Assembly (NCBI RefSeq): GCF_004770745.1
Contig: NZ_RQGD01000014.1
Span: forward strand, 124,001 to 188,000
DNA length: 64,000 nucleotides
Direction of reading: 5' to 3'
DNA from: Leptospira ognonensis
Lineage (GTDB): Bacteria; Spirochaetota; Leptospiria; Leptospirales; Leptospiraceae
A model generated the notes under the pieces. The model had not been told where the DNA came from. It saw nothing but the letters and a program-made list of their open reading frames with translations, and made no database searches. Shown here piece after piece: positions 35,773-44,222 of this stretch. Made by a program: the position numbers and the translations under genes. Numbering within the stretch: the stretch's first letter is position 1; each line of letters opens with the position of its first letter.

Positions 35773-36069
35773 ATGAAAAAATCAATTTCTCTACTCATCG
35801 CTATTTCCTCACTTTTGGCTTTTGTTGCTTGTTCCTCTGGATCAAAAACGGAAGCTGCAAAGCCTGTTCCAGTATCTGGTAAAGGCGTTGTTTCTGCACT
35901 TCCAAATGGTGCTGGTTTTGCAATCGAAGCAGACGGAAAAAAATATACCGTAACAAACGTAGACGTTCTTGGAAAAAAACTTTCTAAAGACAAAGCGAAA
36001 GTTGAATTTGCTGGTGAAGCAGTTTCTGCAAACGGTGTTGATTCCATCACTCTAACTTCTGCGAAATAA
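35773..36069 (+). CDS. Small lipoprotein with beta-rich domain
   Basis: A 98-residue lipoprotein precursor. The signal peptide (MKKSISLLIAISSLLAFVAC) ends with the lipobox-like FVAC, Cys20 being lipidated, followed by a SSGSKTEAAK spacer and a compact beta domain (GKGVVSALPNGAGFAIEADG, YTVTNVDVLGKKLSKDKAKVEFAGEAV). ATG 35773 has a perfect AAGGAG site nine bases upstream, preferred over the extended start at 35749. The codon bias (AAA, GCA, TCT) resembles highly expressed genes, and the gene ends in a strong terminator. Family unknown; it may be an abundant envelope lipoprotein. Confidence 0.85.
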   Translation: MKKSISLLIAISSLLAFVACSSGSKTEAAKPVPVSGKGVVSALPNGAGFAIEADGKKYTVTNVDVLGKKLSKDKAKVEFAGEAVSANGVDSITLTSAK

Positions 36070-36090
36070 GCAAAGTTTCAATTTTTGGAG

Positions 36091-36119
36091 AAAGCCCTAA
36101 TATTTAGGGCTTTTTTTTT
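36091..36119 (+). terminator. Rho-independent terminator between convergent genes
   Basis: Ten-base arms AAAGCCCTAA (36091-36100) and TTAGGGCTTT (36104-36113) with a 3-nt loop are followed by more T residues (to 36119). It ends the small lipoprotein transcript. Its tail overlaps the last bases of the opposing dehydrogenase gene, whose transcript it may also stop, although the opposite-strand T tract is weak. Confidence 0.85.
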
Positions 36120-37146
36120 AACTCCAAGAAACGGTTACTTTGCCAAAATGTTTACCGCTCTGCAAATACTGAAATGCCATTGGTACTTCGTCCCAAGAAA
36201 ACACTCTATCGATAACGGGCTTTAATTTGTTATGTGATATAGCCTGGTTCATGTTCTCAAAATCAAAACGATTTCCGACTATGACTCCTTGCACTTTTAC
36301 ACCCTGCATCAAGATCGGATATAAAGAAATATTAGACTCACCTCCTGCAAGTACACCGATGAGCGCAATGGTTCCGTAAGGTCGAATTGCCATCATGGAC
36401 TTCGGAAGTGTTCCGGCACCTCCAACTTCAATGATGAGATCTGCCCCCCTCATATTTGTTAGCTTTCGAACTTCTCGTTCCCAGTTTGTTTTTTTTGTAT
36501 AATTGATAATCTCATCTGCTCCGAGTGCCTTGACCTTTTCCAGCTTTTCGTCACTGGATGAGGTGGCAATGACACGTGCTCCCATCATCTTTGCAAATTG
36601 GATGGCAAATAAGGAAACACCACCTGTTCCAAGTGTAAGAACGGTTTGACCGGGCTGAAGGCCGCCGAAATTGATCACCGCATTGTATGAGGTGAGGCCA
36701 GCACATCCCAAGGTAGCTGCTTCGATATCGGTTAAGTGCGGAGGTGTTGCCACAAGACCATTTTCGTTAAATGATCCATATTCCATCAAACAGCCGTCAT
36801 TTGGACCTCCGAGAGTTGACCTTAGGCTATCCATATCAGGAGGTCCTGCAGTCCATTTTTGAGCAAAGATAGGTAAGACTCGGTCTCCAACTTTCCACTT
36901 GGTGACGTTTTTACCAACGGATTCGACGATGCCTGCACCATCAGAACAAGGTACGAGTGGTAACTTTTGTCGTGGGTTGTATTTACCCATCACCATCAAA
37001 TAATCTCGAAAATTGAGTGAAGTCGCTGTTAAGCGAACTAAAACGTCTTCAGTTCCGATATCAGTAGGTAGTGGTCTATCTGCCTGTTTTAGATTTTCCA
37101 ATCCAAACGTATCTTTGATTTCCCAAACTTTGTTTCCTTTTGCCAT
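36118..37146 (-). CDS. Zinc-type alcohol dehydrogenase-like oxidoreductase (MDR family)
   Basis: A medium-chain dehydrogenase/reductase of 342 residues. The N-terminal GroES-like domain includes [32 protein letters not shown] and [11 protein letters not shown]. The Rossmann domain has [34 protein letters not shown] (the GxGGVxxxAxxxA element), and the C-terminus FGKVTVSW is typical. The four-Cys structural zinc loop is absent, as in many quinone-oxidoreductase-like members. It is divergent from an SDR gene across a 64-bp spacer containing a TTGAC/GTCAA palindrome. The substrate is unknown; lipid aldehyde or enone reduction is plausible given the neighbours. Confidence 0.92.
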   Translation of the reverse strand: MAKGNKVWEIKDTFGLENLKQADRPLPTDIGTEDVLVRLTATSLNFRDYLMVMGKYNPRQKLPLVPCSDGAGIVESVGKNVTKWKVGDRVLPIFAQKWTAGPPDMDSLRSTLGGPNDGCLMEYGSFNENGLVATPPHLTDIEAATLGCAGLTSYNAVINFGGLQPGQTVLTLGTGGVSLFAIQFAKMMGARVIATSSSDEKLEKVKALGADEIINYTKKTNWEREVRKLTNMRGADLIIEVGGAGTLPKSMMAIRPYGTIALIGVLAGGESNISLYPILMQGVKVQGVIVGNRFDFENMNQAISHNKLKPVIDRVFSWDEVPMAFQYLQSGKHFGKVTVSWS

Positions 37147-37165
37147 ATCGAATATCTAATAAAAA

Positions 37166-37185
37166 TTGACTCGTCAATGTCGAGT
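37166..37185. promoter_or_regulatory. Palindrome in the divergent MDR/SDR promoter region
   Basis: TTGAC (37166-37170) and GTCAA (37173-37177) form a near-continuous palindrome, overlapped by ACTCG (37169-37173) with CGAGT (37181-37185). On the minus strand TTGACG (37172-37177) followed after 17 bp by TATTCG could be the promoter of the MDR gene with almost no leader. A dimeric regulator controlling both divergent genes is possible. Confidence 0.4.
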
Positions 37186-37210
37186 GCCTTTCTGCAAAAT
37201 GCAGATCAGA

Positions 37211-38011
37211 ATGAAAGAATTTTGGAACAATAAGGTAGTTGTGATCACTGGGGCATCTAGTGGAATCGGGGCAGCGCTTTTGACGGAATTATCAGGATAT
37301 CCATTAACGATTATTGCCATGGCAAGAAGGGCTGACGAAATTCTCCTTCCAGCTCGTTCCCATTCCCATCTAAAATTGATTCGAATCGCAATTGATTTGC
37401 AAGACCCGTCTTCGATTGACGATGCGGTTTCTCTCTTCCCGAAAGAGATTCTGGGCATTGATGTTTTTTTCAATAACGCTGGTATTACGGCGCATGGTCG
37501 GTTTGAGGATTTGCATATGGATGTGTTCCGAAAGACTTTTGCCACCAATTTTTTCGGACCCGTACAATTGATACAAGGGTTACTCGATAGAATTAAATTC
37601 GCAAAGGGGCGGGTGGTGACTACGTCCACGGTTTCCGCTCTGTATGGGGTTCCAGGGAGGGCAGCTTATTCAGCATCAAAATCAGCCATGCATGCTGCCA
37701 TGGAATCAATGCGAATTGAACTTATGGAAGAGGGAGTGCGCTCTGCACTTGTTTGTGTTCCTTATACAAAGACAGCACTTAGAAAGTCTGGTTTGGGAGC
37801 AGACGGTAAGATTCTAGATGAGGAGCAGGCAAATCGGAAATTAAAAACGCCGGAAGAAGTTGCAAGGCTACTGATGAAAACTGCTTTAGAAGAGCAACCA
37901 AGACTTGTCACAATGGATATGTCAGGATTCTTTTTAAAGTGGATGAGAAATTTATCCCCAAGTTTATTAGAAAAAATATTATTCAAAAAACTTTATCGCG
38001 ACTTTCATTAG
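37211..38011 (+). CDS. Short-chain dehydrogenase/reductase
   Basis: A classical SDR with the NAD(P) motif VVITGASSGIGAALL, the NNAG element (FFNNAGITAHG), the strand VVTTSTVSALYG and the active-site YSASK. The frame opens at 37166, but the family begins right at MKEFWNNKVVVITG, so I place the start at 37211 (weak ribosome site). The C-terminus (MDMSGFFLKWMRNLSPSLLEKILFKKL) is hydrophobic and basic, as in lipid-modifying SDRs attached to membranes. It is followed after 33 bp by DUF1295 and then a cyclopropane-synthase-like gene, suggesting a membrane-lipid role. Confidence 0.92.
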   Translation: MKEFWNNKVVVITGASSGIGAALLTELSGYPLTIIAMARRADEILLPARSHSHLKLIRIAIDLQDPSSIDDAVSLFPKEILGIDVFFNNAGITAHGRFEDLHMDVFRKTFATNFFGPVQLIQGLLDRIKFAKGRVVTTSTVSALYGVPGRAAYSASKSAMHAAMESMRIELMEEGVRSALVCVPYTKTALRKSGLGADGKILDEEQANRKLKTPEEVARLLMKTALEEQPRLVTMDMSGFFLKWMRNLSPSLLEKILFKKLYRDFH

Positions 38012-38044
38012 GGAACCAATGTCTAAAACCAAGTAGAGGCCACA

Positions 38045-38866
38045 TTGTCAATCATCGTAAATTCCTATACCGTCACGGTTTTATTCACATTTTCATTCAT
38101 GTCGCTTATGTGGTATTGGGGCAAGTCCCGGAATAATTATGCAGTCATAGATGTTGGATGGGGTCTGGTCATCGCTGGAATCTATTCTTTGCTTGTCCTT
38201 CCAAGTAGTGCAAACCTCACTGCTAAGCTTGCGATTCTAATTCCGGTTTTGGTTTGGGCGATTCGACTTTCAGGATTTCTCTATTTTACTCGAATACGTA
38301 CGAATCATCCAGAGGACAAGCGTTATGCGGGGTTTAGAGAAAGTTATGGAGACAAAGTCCATCAGAAATTTTTTACAAATGTTTTCTTATTACAAGGCGT
38401 TCTTGCTTTGTTACTTGCTGGTCCTGCTATTGCAACGGATTCTTTGATCATCTCTTTTGAAACAGAAATCTTGTATTTAATCCCCCCGATTTTAGGTCTA
38501 GTACTGTTTATTATCGGTATCGTCGGTGAAACAATTTCTGATAAACAATTGCATACCTTCATTCAAAATAAATCAAACAAAGGCAAGGTGTGTGATGTTG
38601 GTTTTTGGAAGTATACGCGACATCCAAATTATTTTTTCGAATGGGTCATTTGGCTTGGTATTGGTATCATCCCTCTAAGGGACACGTTTTCTATCATCAG
38701 TTTGTTTAGCCCATTTTTTATGTTTGTCCTGCTTCGCTTTATTTCTGGTGTTCCTTTTGCTGAAAAGTATTCTCTTCAGTCTAAAGGAGAACTTTTTAAG
38801 AAATACCAACAGACAACGAATGCATTTTTCCCCTGGTTCCCTAAAAAAAATTCAATTGCACGTTAA
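38045..38866 (+). CDS. DUF1295 / steroid 5-alpha-reductase-like membrane protein
   Basis: A 273-residue polytopic protein with about six membrane helices. It carries the DUF1295 signatures NYAVIDVGWGLV, RLSGFLYFTRIRTNHPEDKRYAGFRESYG and, near the C-terminus, the nucleotide/substrate region CDVGFWKYTRHPNYFFEWVIWLG that is shared with steroid 5-alpha-reductase and isoprenylcysteine methyltransferase relatives. The start is TTG 38045 with an AGAGG site. DUF1295 genes often accompany cyclopropane-fatty-acid-synthase-like genes and SDRs in other bacteria, as here; an NADPH-dependent lipid reductase activity is inferred. Confidence 0.92.
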   Translation: MSIIVNSYTVTVLFTFSFMSLMWYWGKSRNNYAVIDVGWGLVIAGIYSLLVLPSSANLTAKLAILIPVLVWAIRLSGFLYFTRIRTNHPEDKRYAGFRESYGDKVHQKFFTNVFLLQGVLALLLAGPAIATDSLIISFETEILYLIPPILGLVLFIIGIVGETISDKQLHTFIQNKSNKGKVCDVGFWKYTRHPNYFFEWVIWLGIGIIPLRDTFSIISLFSPFFMFVLLRFISGVPFAEKYSLQSKGELFKKYQQTTNAFFPWFPKKNSIAR

Positions 38867-38875
38867 GAGAAAAAC

Positions 38876-39904
38876 ATGGATATCAATTCCCTTTTAGAAA
38901 AAGACTTATTTCCCGATTGGCTCATTCGAATCCGTATTCGACAACTCCTTGATCTTAGGCTCAAACAAGAAAAGAAGCAGAATGCGGAAATGCAATTATC
39001 ACATAAACTGAATTATGTGAGACACTTAAAGAGCAGTCCGATCGCAGTGCATACGAAAGATGCTAATGAACAACACTATGAGGTTCCTAGTGATTTTTTT
39101 ACCTATGTCATGGGCCCTCGTATGAAATATTCGAGTGGATACTGGCCGGAAGAGAATACTAGTTTTGCAGAATCTGAAGAAAGGATGTTGAAACTGACGG
39201 TTGAACGGGCCGAGCTGAAAGATGGGATGAAGGTATTGGACCTTGGATGCGGATGGGGATCAATCTCTCTCTATGTCGCTGAGAAGTTTCCTAAATGCAA
39301 AGTCGTCGGAGTTTCCAATTCAAAAACGCAAAAAGAATTTATAGATAAACGCGCTAAAGAACGTGGTCTTAAAAACCTGACTATCCTCACTCAAGACATG
39401 AACGATTTCACAACTAAGGATAAATTCGATAGAATTATCTCGGTTGAAATGTTAGAGCATATGAAAAACTATGAAAAGCTTTTTGAGAAATTGGCGAAGT
39501 TTTTAAATTCCGATGGCAAGTTTTTTGTACATATTTTTACCCATAATACATACGCTTATCCATTCGAGGTCATTGATGAGACGGATTGGATGGCGAAATA
39601 TTTTTTTACAGGTGGTCAAATGCCATCTGATGATTTGTTTTTATACTTCCAGAAAGATTTTCTGATCGAAGATCATTGGCGAGTCAATGGTACCCATTAT
39701 GCTAAGACGAGTGAGGCTTGGTATGAAAACTTATTAAAAAATAAAGAATCTGTGATGTCGATTCTGGAAAAAACGTATGGCGAGAAGGAGAAGACCAAAT
39801 GGTTTGTCTATTGGAAAGTTTTCTTTCTCGCCTGTGCAGAGTTATGGGGCTACCGAAATGGTGAGGAGTGGTTTGTTAGCCACTACTTATTTCGAAAGCG
39901 TTGA
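38876..39904 (+). CDS. Cyclopropane-fatty-acyl-phospholipid synthase-like methyltransferase
   Basis: A SAM-dependent methyltransferase of the CFA synthase / coclaurine-N-methyltransferase-like family. An N-terminal helical region (~1-60) precedes NEQHYEVPSDFF, MKYSSGYWPEE and motif I VLDLGCGWGSISLYVAEKFP, then VGVSNSKTQKEFI (motif II). The HIFTHNTYAYPF block is also visible. At 342 residues it is shorter than E. coli Cfa. It begins 9 bp after the DUF1295 stop and overlaps the convergent DEAD-box gene by 22 bp. Methylation of an unsaturated acyl chain is likely; the product (cyclopropane, methyl-branched or furan precursor) is unknown. Confidence 0.9.
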   Translation: MDINSLLEKDLFPDWLIRIRIRQLLDLRLKQEKKQNAEMQLSHKLNYVRHLKSSPIAVHTKDANEQHYEVPSDFFTYVMGPRMKYSSGYWPEENTSFAESEERMLKLTVERAELKDGMKVLDLGCGWGSISLYVAEKFPKCKVVGVSNSKTQKEFIDKRAKERGLKNLTILTQDMNDFTTKDKFDRIISVEMLEHMKNYEKLFEKLAKFLNSDGKFFVHIFTHNTYAYPFEVIDETDWMAKYFFTGGQMPSDDLFLYFQKDFLIEDHWRVNGTHYAKTSEAWYENLLKNKESVMSILEKTYGEKEKTKWFVYWKVFFLACAELWGYRNGEEWFVSHYLFRKR

Positions 39905-41385
39905 GGTTTTCCACCCTTTGAAGCAGGAGCAGATCCTTTGCCAGATTTGTAACTGCTGGTAGAGGAAGAGGAGTTTGGCTTTCCAGATCTACTGCCACCA
40001 CTTCTTTCTCCGCTGCGTCGTTTACCGCCAGAAGAAGGGGGGTGCTCACTCCATTCAGAGGCGGTTCTCCCGATTTTTTCTGGTCCACTAATCTTTACTT
40101 TGTCTAAGATTTGTGATAGTATTTTTAAACTAACTGTTGCTTGGTCTTCGGTTTCACATAGCTTAGAAAAAATAGCCTCTGCATCTGCGCTGATTTCCGT
40201 TTCAAGAATCTTCCCAATAAAGTCATCGTGCCTTTTCGCTTGGACGTCTTTTTTCGTAGGAAGTGTCGCTATTGTAAGTTCAGTGCCAGAAGTGCCTTTT
40301 AATCTCGAAAGCGCTCTTGATTCTCGTGTTGTCACAAGTGTTATCGCTCTACCTGATTTTCCAGCTCTTCCTGTTCGTCCGATTCGATGCGTATAACTTT
40401 CGCTATCAAAGGGAAGGTGAAAGTTGATTACTAAGGAAAGATCTTTCACATCTAGTCCTCGAGCAGCTACGTCGGTCGCTACTAAAATTTTGATCTGACC
40501 ACTGTGCAAACTTTTTAGAACAGATTCTCTTTGCTTCTGGCTTAGGTCACCATGTAGAGCTTCTACTGGATATCCTTTGAAAACCAAGTTTGTTTTTAGA
40601 TCATCAGCTTCCTTCTTGGTTTTTGTGAAAACAATGGCCTTGAATGGATTTTCATAATCGAGAATTCGAACAACGGCGTTTTCTCTTTCTTGTTCATCGA
40701 TGATATAGTAGACTTGCTCGATGTTTTTTGAAGCTTTTTCCGTCACTGCAATCTTAACATGCGCGGGATGGTTCAGATATTTCCCTGCGAGTTTTTTGAT
40801 CGCATCTGGCATCGTCGCAGAAAAAAGTAGAGTTTGGCGCTCAGTAGGCAAGTAAGAAAAAATGGATTCAATATCTTCTAAGAATCCCATATCTAACATT
40901 TCATCAGCTTCATCTAAGATGATCATGGTAGGTTTGAAATTTTTGAATTCTTTCGTTTTGATAAGATCAAGCAATCTACCTGGCGTTGCGACAGCAACTT
41001 GAGCACCCTTGGTTACTTGTGAAATTTGTTTAGAGTAAGAGGCTCCACCATAAATGGTCGTTGTCTTAATTCCTAAATTCTTTCCAAGACGAAAGAGTTC
41101 ATCGGAAACTTGTAATGCAAGTTCTCGTGTAGGTGTGATCACAAGTACTTGCATACCAGCATTCAACTTAATTCTGTTCAGACAGGGAAGGCCGTAGGCA
41201 GCTGTTTTTCCTGTTCCTGTTTGTGCTTGTGCGATAATGTCCTTTCCCTCGAGTACGAGAGGAATGGCTTGTCGCTGGATGGGGCTTGGAGTCAGAAATC
41301 CCGCTTCGGAGATTCCGGATAAGAGCTCGGGTCGAAATCCAAAAGATTGGAAATCGGTTTCCTGCTCGGAATGGTTCGTAGTCAT
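39883..41385 (-). CDS. DEAD-box ATP-dependent RNA helicase
   Basis: An RNA helicase of 500 residues with all core motifs: Q motif and FRPELLSGISEAGFLTPSPIQRQAIP, motif I AQTGTGKTAAYG, Ia TPTRELALQ, Ib TPGRLLDL, motif II LDEADEML, motif III SATMP, motif V ATDVAARGLDVKDL and motif VI HRIGRTGRAGKSG. After ~370 there is a linker, and the final ~70 residues are Ser/Gly/Lys/Arg-rich (SGGKRRSGERSGGSRSG), an RGG-like RNA-binding tail of the CsdA/RhlE type without a recognisable DbpA domain. Roles in ribosome assembly or cold adaptation are typical. Its 3' end overlaps the CFA-like gene by 22 bp. Confidence 0.95.
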   Translation of the reverse strand: MTTNHSEQETDFQSFGFRPELLSGISEAGFLTPSPIQRQAIPLVLEGKDIIAQAQTGTGKTAAYGLPCLNRIKLNAGMQVLVITPTRELALQVSDELFRLGKNLGIKTTTIYGGASYSKQISQVTKGAQVAVATPGRLLDLIKTKEFKNFKPTMIILDEADEMLDMGFLEDIESIFSYLPTERQTLLFSATMPDAIKKLAGKYLNHPAHVKIAVTEKASKNIEQVYYIIDEQERENAVVRILDYENPFKAIVFTKTKKEADDLKTNLVFKGYPVEALHGDLSQKQRESVLKSLHSGQIKILVATDVAARGLDVKDLSLVINFHLPFDSESYTHRIGRTGRAGKSGRAITLVTTRESRALSRLKGTSGTELTIATLPTKKDVQAKRHDDFIGKILETEISADAEAIFSKLCETEDQATVSLKILSQILDKVKISGPEKIGRTASEWSEHPPSSGGKRRSGERSGGSRSGKPNSSSSTSSYKSGKGSAPASKGGKPQRFRNK

Positions 41386-41483
41386 GAAAAAAGGATACTA
41401 TAAAAAAACGACCTAGAAAAGGAAGTCAAAAATAGGAGAACTCCAGGCCTCAGTCTTGGAAATTGAATCCGTCTAAAGTAGGT

Positions 41484-42023
41484 ATGAAAGCACAATCGAT
41501 CATGGTTTTAATTCCGAGCAGAATTTTCTTGGTGGGAGTATTCGCAATTTTTGGAATTTTCATCTCTTGCGGCATCCAATCGAATGAAAAAAAGGAACGA
41601 ACGGAACTGAAATCAAAACTGAGCGATATACAATATCGTGTAACTCAATTGGATGATACGGAGCCTCCGTTTGACAATGAATATTGGAACAATCATAAAG
41701 AGGGCATTTATGTGGATATCGTTTCCGGAGAGCCTCTGTTCAGCTCCAGAGATAAGTTTGAATCCGGCACCGGCTGGCCTAGTTTTTCAAAACCTATTAT
41801 GAAAGAATCAATCGTAGAAAAGAAAGACTTCTCCTATGGGATGACAAGAATAGAGGTAAGGAGTAAAATCGGAAATTCTCATCTTGGACATTTGTTTACA
41901 GATGGACCAAAACCAACTGGTCTACGTTATTGCATGAACTCTGCTTCTTTATTATTTATTGAGAAATCTAAATTGAAAGAAAAAGGATATGAGAAGTTTT
42001 TGCAAGATTTTTATAAGGACTGA
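41484..42023 (+). CDS. msrB: Lipoprotein-type peptide methionine (R)-S-oxide reductase
   Basis: MsrB reduces methionine-R-sulfoxide in oxidised proteins. The catalytic Cys is in [11 protein letters not shown], and the motifs [29 protein letters not shown] and the [21 protein letters not shown] strand are all present. A signal peptide ([15 protein letters not shown]) with lipobox-like FISC implies a membrane-tethered extracytoplasmic enzyme. Oddities: the paired CxxC zinc sites are absent and the usual resolving Cys position (SGCGW) is Thr, so this is a 1-Cys, zinc-free MsrB. The start is uncertain: TTG 41463, ATG 41484 (chosen) or ATG 41502. Confidence 0.92.
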   Translation: MKAQSIMVLIPSRIFLVGVFAIFGIFISCGIQSNEKKERTELKSKLSDIQYRVTQLDDTEPPFDNEYWNNHKEGIYVDIVSGEPLFSSRDKFESGTGWPSFSKPIMKESIVEKKDFSYGMTRIEVRSKIGNSHLGHLFTDGPKPTGLRYCMNSASLLFIEKSKLKEKGYEKFLQDFYKD

Positions 42024-42047
42024 TGAGAATAGAAGAAGACGTCGCCT

Positions 42048-42830
42048 TTAATAGTTGAGTAAAAATTCTTCATCCTTACGAAGAGAGATCAGTTTATGTT
42101 TTAATTCGAAAATTTCTTCCCTAGCAATTTCTCTTTTCCATCTGGCATCTCTTTTGAATGCATATAATTTTCTATTTAAGTCTAATAATTCAAGTGTGGT
42201 TTCATCCATTTCGTTCTGGTAAAGCAATTTAAATAGGGGAACTAGTTGACTCGGAGTATCCATTTTAATGATTTCTGAAAGTGTCAGATCATTGATATTT
42301 TTAATTGCCCATATATGCAATGTGAGTGTACAGATTCTTTCTAATTGTGAAATTTCTTCTTTGACATTTTTTGTCACTTGTTGTTTAAAAAATCGAATTC
42401 TCTTCTCAAGATAAGAAGTTAGATCAATAATAGATACTTCCCGATTTCTAAATGATTTCCACTCGTTCTGCAGATTTTCCCAAAGGGTTTCCCCATAAAA
42501 GACAGATGCATTTTCTAGGAGTTGGATTGATCCAGGCTCATGAATTTTCATTCGCATTCGCAATGATTCCGTGTCTCCAGCTATCATATTTACGGGCGCA
42601 ACGGACTCAAGATGGTTGAGAGCCGATGAAATTGATTCGATAAAGCTTGGTTTCATTTGATCTGTCGAATGAGCGAGCAAATAGAAATTTAGATCCGAGA
42701 GTTCATCGTAATCTCCTCGTTCTCTTGAGCCATAAAATAAAACCTGAAATGGTTTATGCGATATGACCAATTCTAAATCATCTAATACGCGAGCATACAG
42801 CTTAGGATTTAAGGCTTCATATTCAATCAT
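42048..42830 (-). CDS. Nucleotidyltransferase-domain protein with atypical catalytic site
   Basis: A 260-residue soluble protein. The N-terminal region (~20-110) has the pol-beta-type nucleotidyltransferase motif GSRERGDYDELSDLNFYLL: Gly34-Ser35 and Asp46 are present, but the second catalytic carboxylate (the D-x-D position) is Asn48. The C-terminal ~140 residues are helical (KNVKEEISQLERICTLTLHIWAI) and resemble a HEPN-like or kanamycin-nucleotidyltransferase-type helical domain. A 68-residue ORF ends three bases upstream, so the two form a small operon. It may be an inactive or altered-specificity nucleotidyltransferase; the role is unknown. Confidence 0.75.
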   Translation of the reverse strand: MIEYEALNPKLYARVLDDLELVISHKPFQVLFYGSRERGDYDELSDLNFYLLAHSTDQMKPSFIESISSALNHLESVAPVNMIAGDTESLRMRMKIHEPGSIQLLENASVFYGETLWENLQNEWKSFRNREVSIIDLTSYLEKRIRFFKQQVTKNVKEEISQLERICTLTLHIWAIKNINDLTLSEIIKMDTPSQLVPLFKLLYQNEMDETTLELLDLNRKLYAFKRDARWKREIAREEIFELKHKLISLRKDEEFLLNY

Positions 42831-42833
42831 AGT

Positions 42834-43040
42834 TCATTCAAAAAATAATTTCATGCGAGAAAGGTTTTCTAGTATAGCCTTGAAGGCACGATCTCTTTCC
42901 TCTGTGCCTGGGAATGGTAATGATTTAATATTATTTAGATCTTGATAGATTATTTCTATACTCGGATTTGAAGGATTTTTTTTAATAGATGCAATGTAAT
43001 CTAAATTTATTACTTCCGATTCGCCTAATTTAAGCCACAT
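42834..43040 (-). CDS. Small hypothetical protein upstream of the nucleotidyltransferase
   Basis: A 68-residue protein with no recognised family: a beta-rich first half (MWLKLGESEVINLDYIASIK, SIEIIYQD) and a C-terminal amphipathic helix (EERDRAFKAILENLSRMK). The gap to the nucleotidyltransferase start is three bases, indicating co-translation. The upstream 108-bp spacer is shared with the divergent DUF1564 gene. The small size and pairing raise the possibility of a two-gene module, but nothing in the sequence identifies a toxin or antitoxin. Confidence 0.65.
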   Translation of the reverse strand: MWLKLGESEVINLDYIASIKKNPSNPSIEIIYQDLNNIKSLPFPGTEERDRAFKAILENLSRMKLFFE

Positions 43041-43148
43041 TTGATAATTCCAATAACTTTTCTAATTAAAGTTTGCCAGACGATTTTGACTAATCTTTTT
43101 TTCTCATTTTCACTGCTCAGATAACTGGATTGTTGACCTTAAATATTC

Positions 43149-43694
43149 ATGATCAAATCTTTTACCTTTAATGGTATTGACTACGCACATGGCAGTTTTC
43201 ATCGGCCTAGGACGAAACGTAAAGAAAACTTCCTTCTGTTTGAGGAGAGTAGGGTAACAAGTTTTTTGATTCCAGAAATTTACTTTCGGCGCTATTTTCA
43301 GAATCAATCTAATTATAATGCAATTATTAAGCATTTGATCGAGGAATCATCCTCAACCCTGATCTTTGGAGCCCAATTCTCACGGAAATCGACCTTAGCA
43401 AAAACCTACCAAGATCCAGGTCAGAGTTTAAGGAAGGTCTCGTGTAGGATCGAGGAACATCTTTTATTGGAACTTGAGGGGATTTCACAATTCTATCGAA
43501 TCTCCCGGTGTCTGCTTTTGTCAACAATGCTGCAGCTTAAGGCGATGGGATGGTTGAATTTGATGCGTAAGTTTGGAATTGTAAGAAGTACTACAAGCCC
43601 AAAAGAATTCGCATTTAGTTTAAGAGTATTTCCCACACGGAATCCCCGTCCAATCTATGTTACTGAATTGATAGAAATCCCCGATGATCAATAA
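43149..43694 (+). CDS. DUF1564 family protein (Leptospira-specific)
   Basis: A soluble protein of 181 residues resembling the DUF1564 family found essentially in leptospires, usually in many copies per genome. Diagnostic pieces are RVTSFLIPEIYFRRYF near residue 35, AKTYQDPGQSLRKVSCRIEEH and the hydrophobic helix ISRCLLLSTMLQLKAMGWL. The helix-rich arrangement resembles a ribbon-helix-helix or similar small DNA-binding fold, but no function is established. It overlaps the convergent lipoprotein gene by 7 bp. Confidence 0.8.
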   Translation: MIKSFTFNGIDYAHGSFHRPRTKRKENFLLFEESRVTSFLIPEIYFRRYFQNQSNYNAIIKHLIEESSSTLIFGAQFSRKSTLAKTYQDPGQSLRKVSCRIEEHLLLELEGISQFYRISRCLLLSTMLQLKAMGWLNLMRKFGIVRSTTSPKEFAFSLRVFPTRNPRPIYVTELIEIPDDQ

Positions 43695-44212
43695 AGCGAA
43701 AGACTCGAGGTTATATAATTATGAATGCTTTCTGCGAAGTTAACTTGTGATATATGTTCACTTTTTTGTAGCTCCGATTCGATGATAATTAGATAACCTT
43801 TATAAACGCCCTCCCATCTGCACTGAAGAATATCGTTTGGAGGATTCTTTTGATTGATCAGGAGTGAAATTCTATTTTTTTGCCAAGGGAAGTAAAATAC
43901 TTTGAGAGATTCAGTATTATCTCTCATGAGATAAGGGAAATCGTGTTTATTTTCTTGATTTGTGGACGATATCCTTAACCATTTTATCCCTAGCGGATTT
44001 TCAAGATATTCAATTAGATAAGTATTTCCACTTCCATGAATATTGCCAGAAGTCTTGATAGAAAAAAAATCTTTTGGCTCCCAGGTTACATCGTAGGTGA
44101 CACGAAGTATCTTGGGAGAGATCAAGTTACTCTCTTTTTTCTCTTCGATTTTTGAACTGCTGGTACACGAAAGCAGGAAGAATAAAGTCAGCAAAAGAAT
44201 TTTTAGATTCAT
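43688..44212 (-). CDS. Putative lipoprotein downstream of epmB
   Basis: A lipoprotein precursor of ~174 residues: MNLKILLLTLFFLLSC carries the lipobox-like FLLSC with Cys16. The mature part is beta-rich and has no recognisable family (ILRVTYDVTWEPKDFFSIKTSG, KWLRISSTN). ATG 44210-44212 is preferred because the upstream extension to 44251 would run into epmB, whose stop lies at 44223. The short 10-bp gap suggests one transcript with epmB, although the two functions seem unrelated. Its 3' end overlaps the DUF1564 gene by 7 bp. Confidence 0.75.
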   Translation of the reverse strand: MNLKILLLTLFFLLSCTSSSKIEEKKESNLISPKILRVTYDVTWEPKDFFSIKTSGNIHGSGNTYLIEYLENPLGIKWLRISSTNQENKHDFPYLMRDNTESLKVFYFPWQKNRISLLINQKNPPNDILQCRWEGVYKGYLIIIESELQKSEHISQVNFAESIHNYITSSLSLY

Positions 44213-44222
44213 TTTTTCTTTT

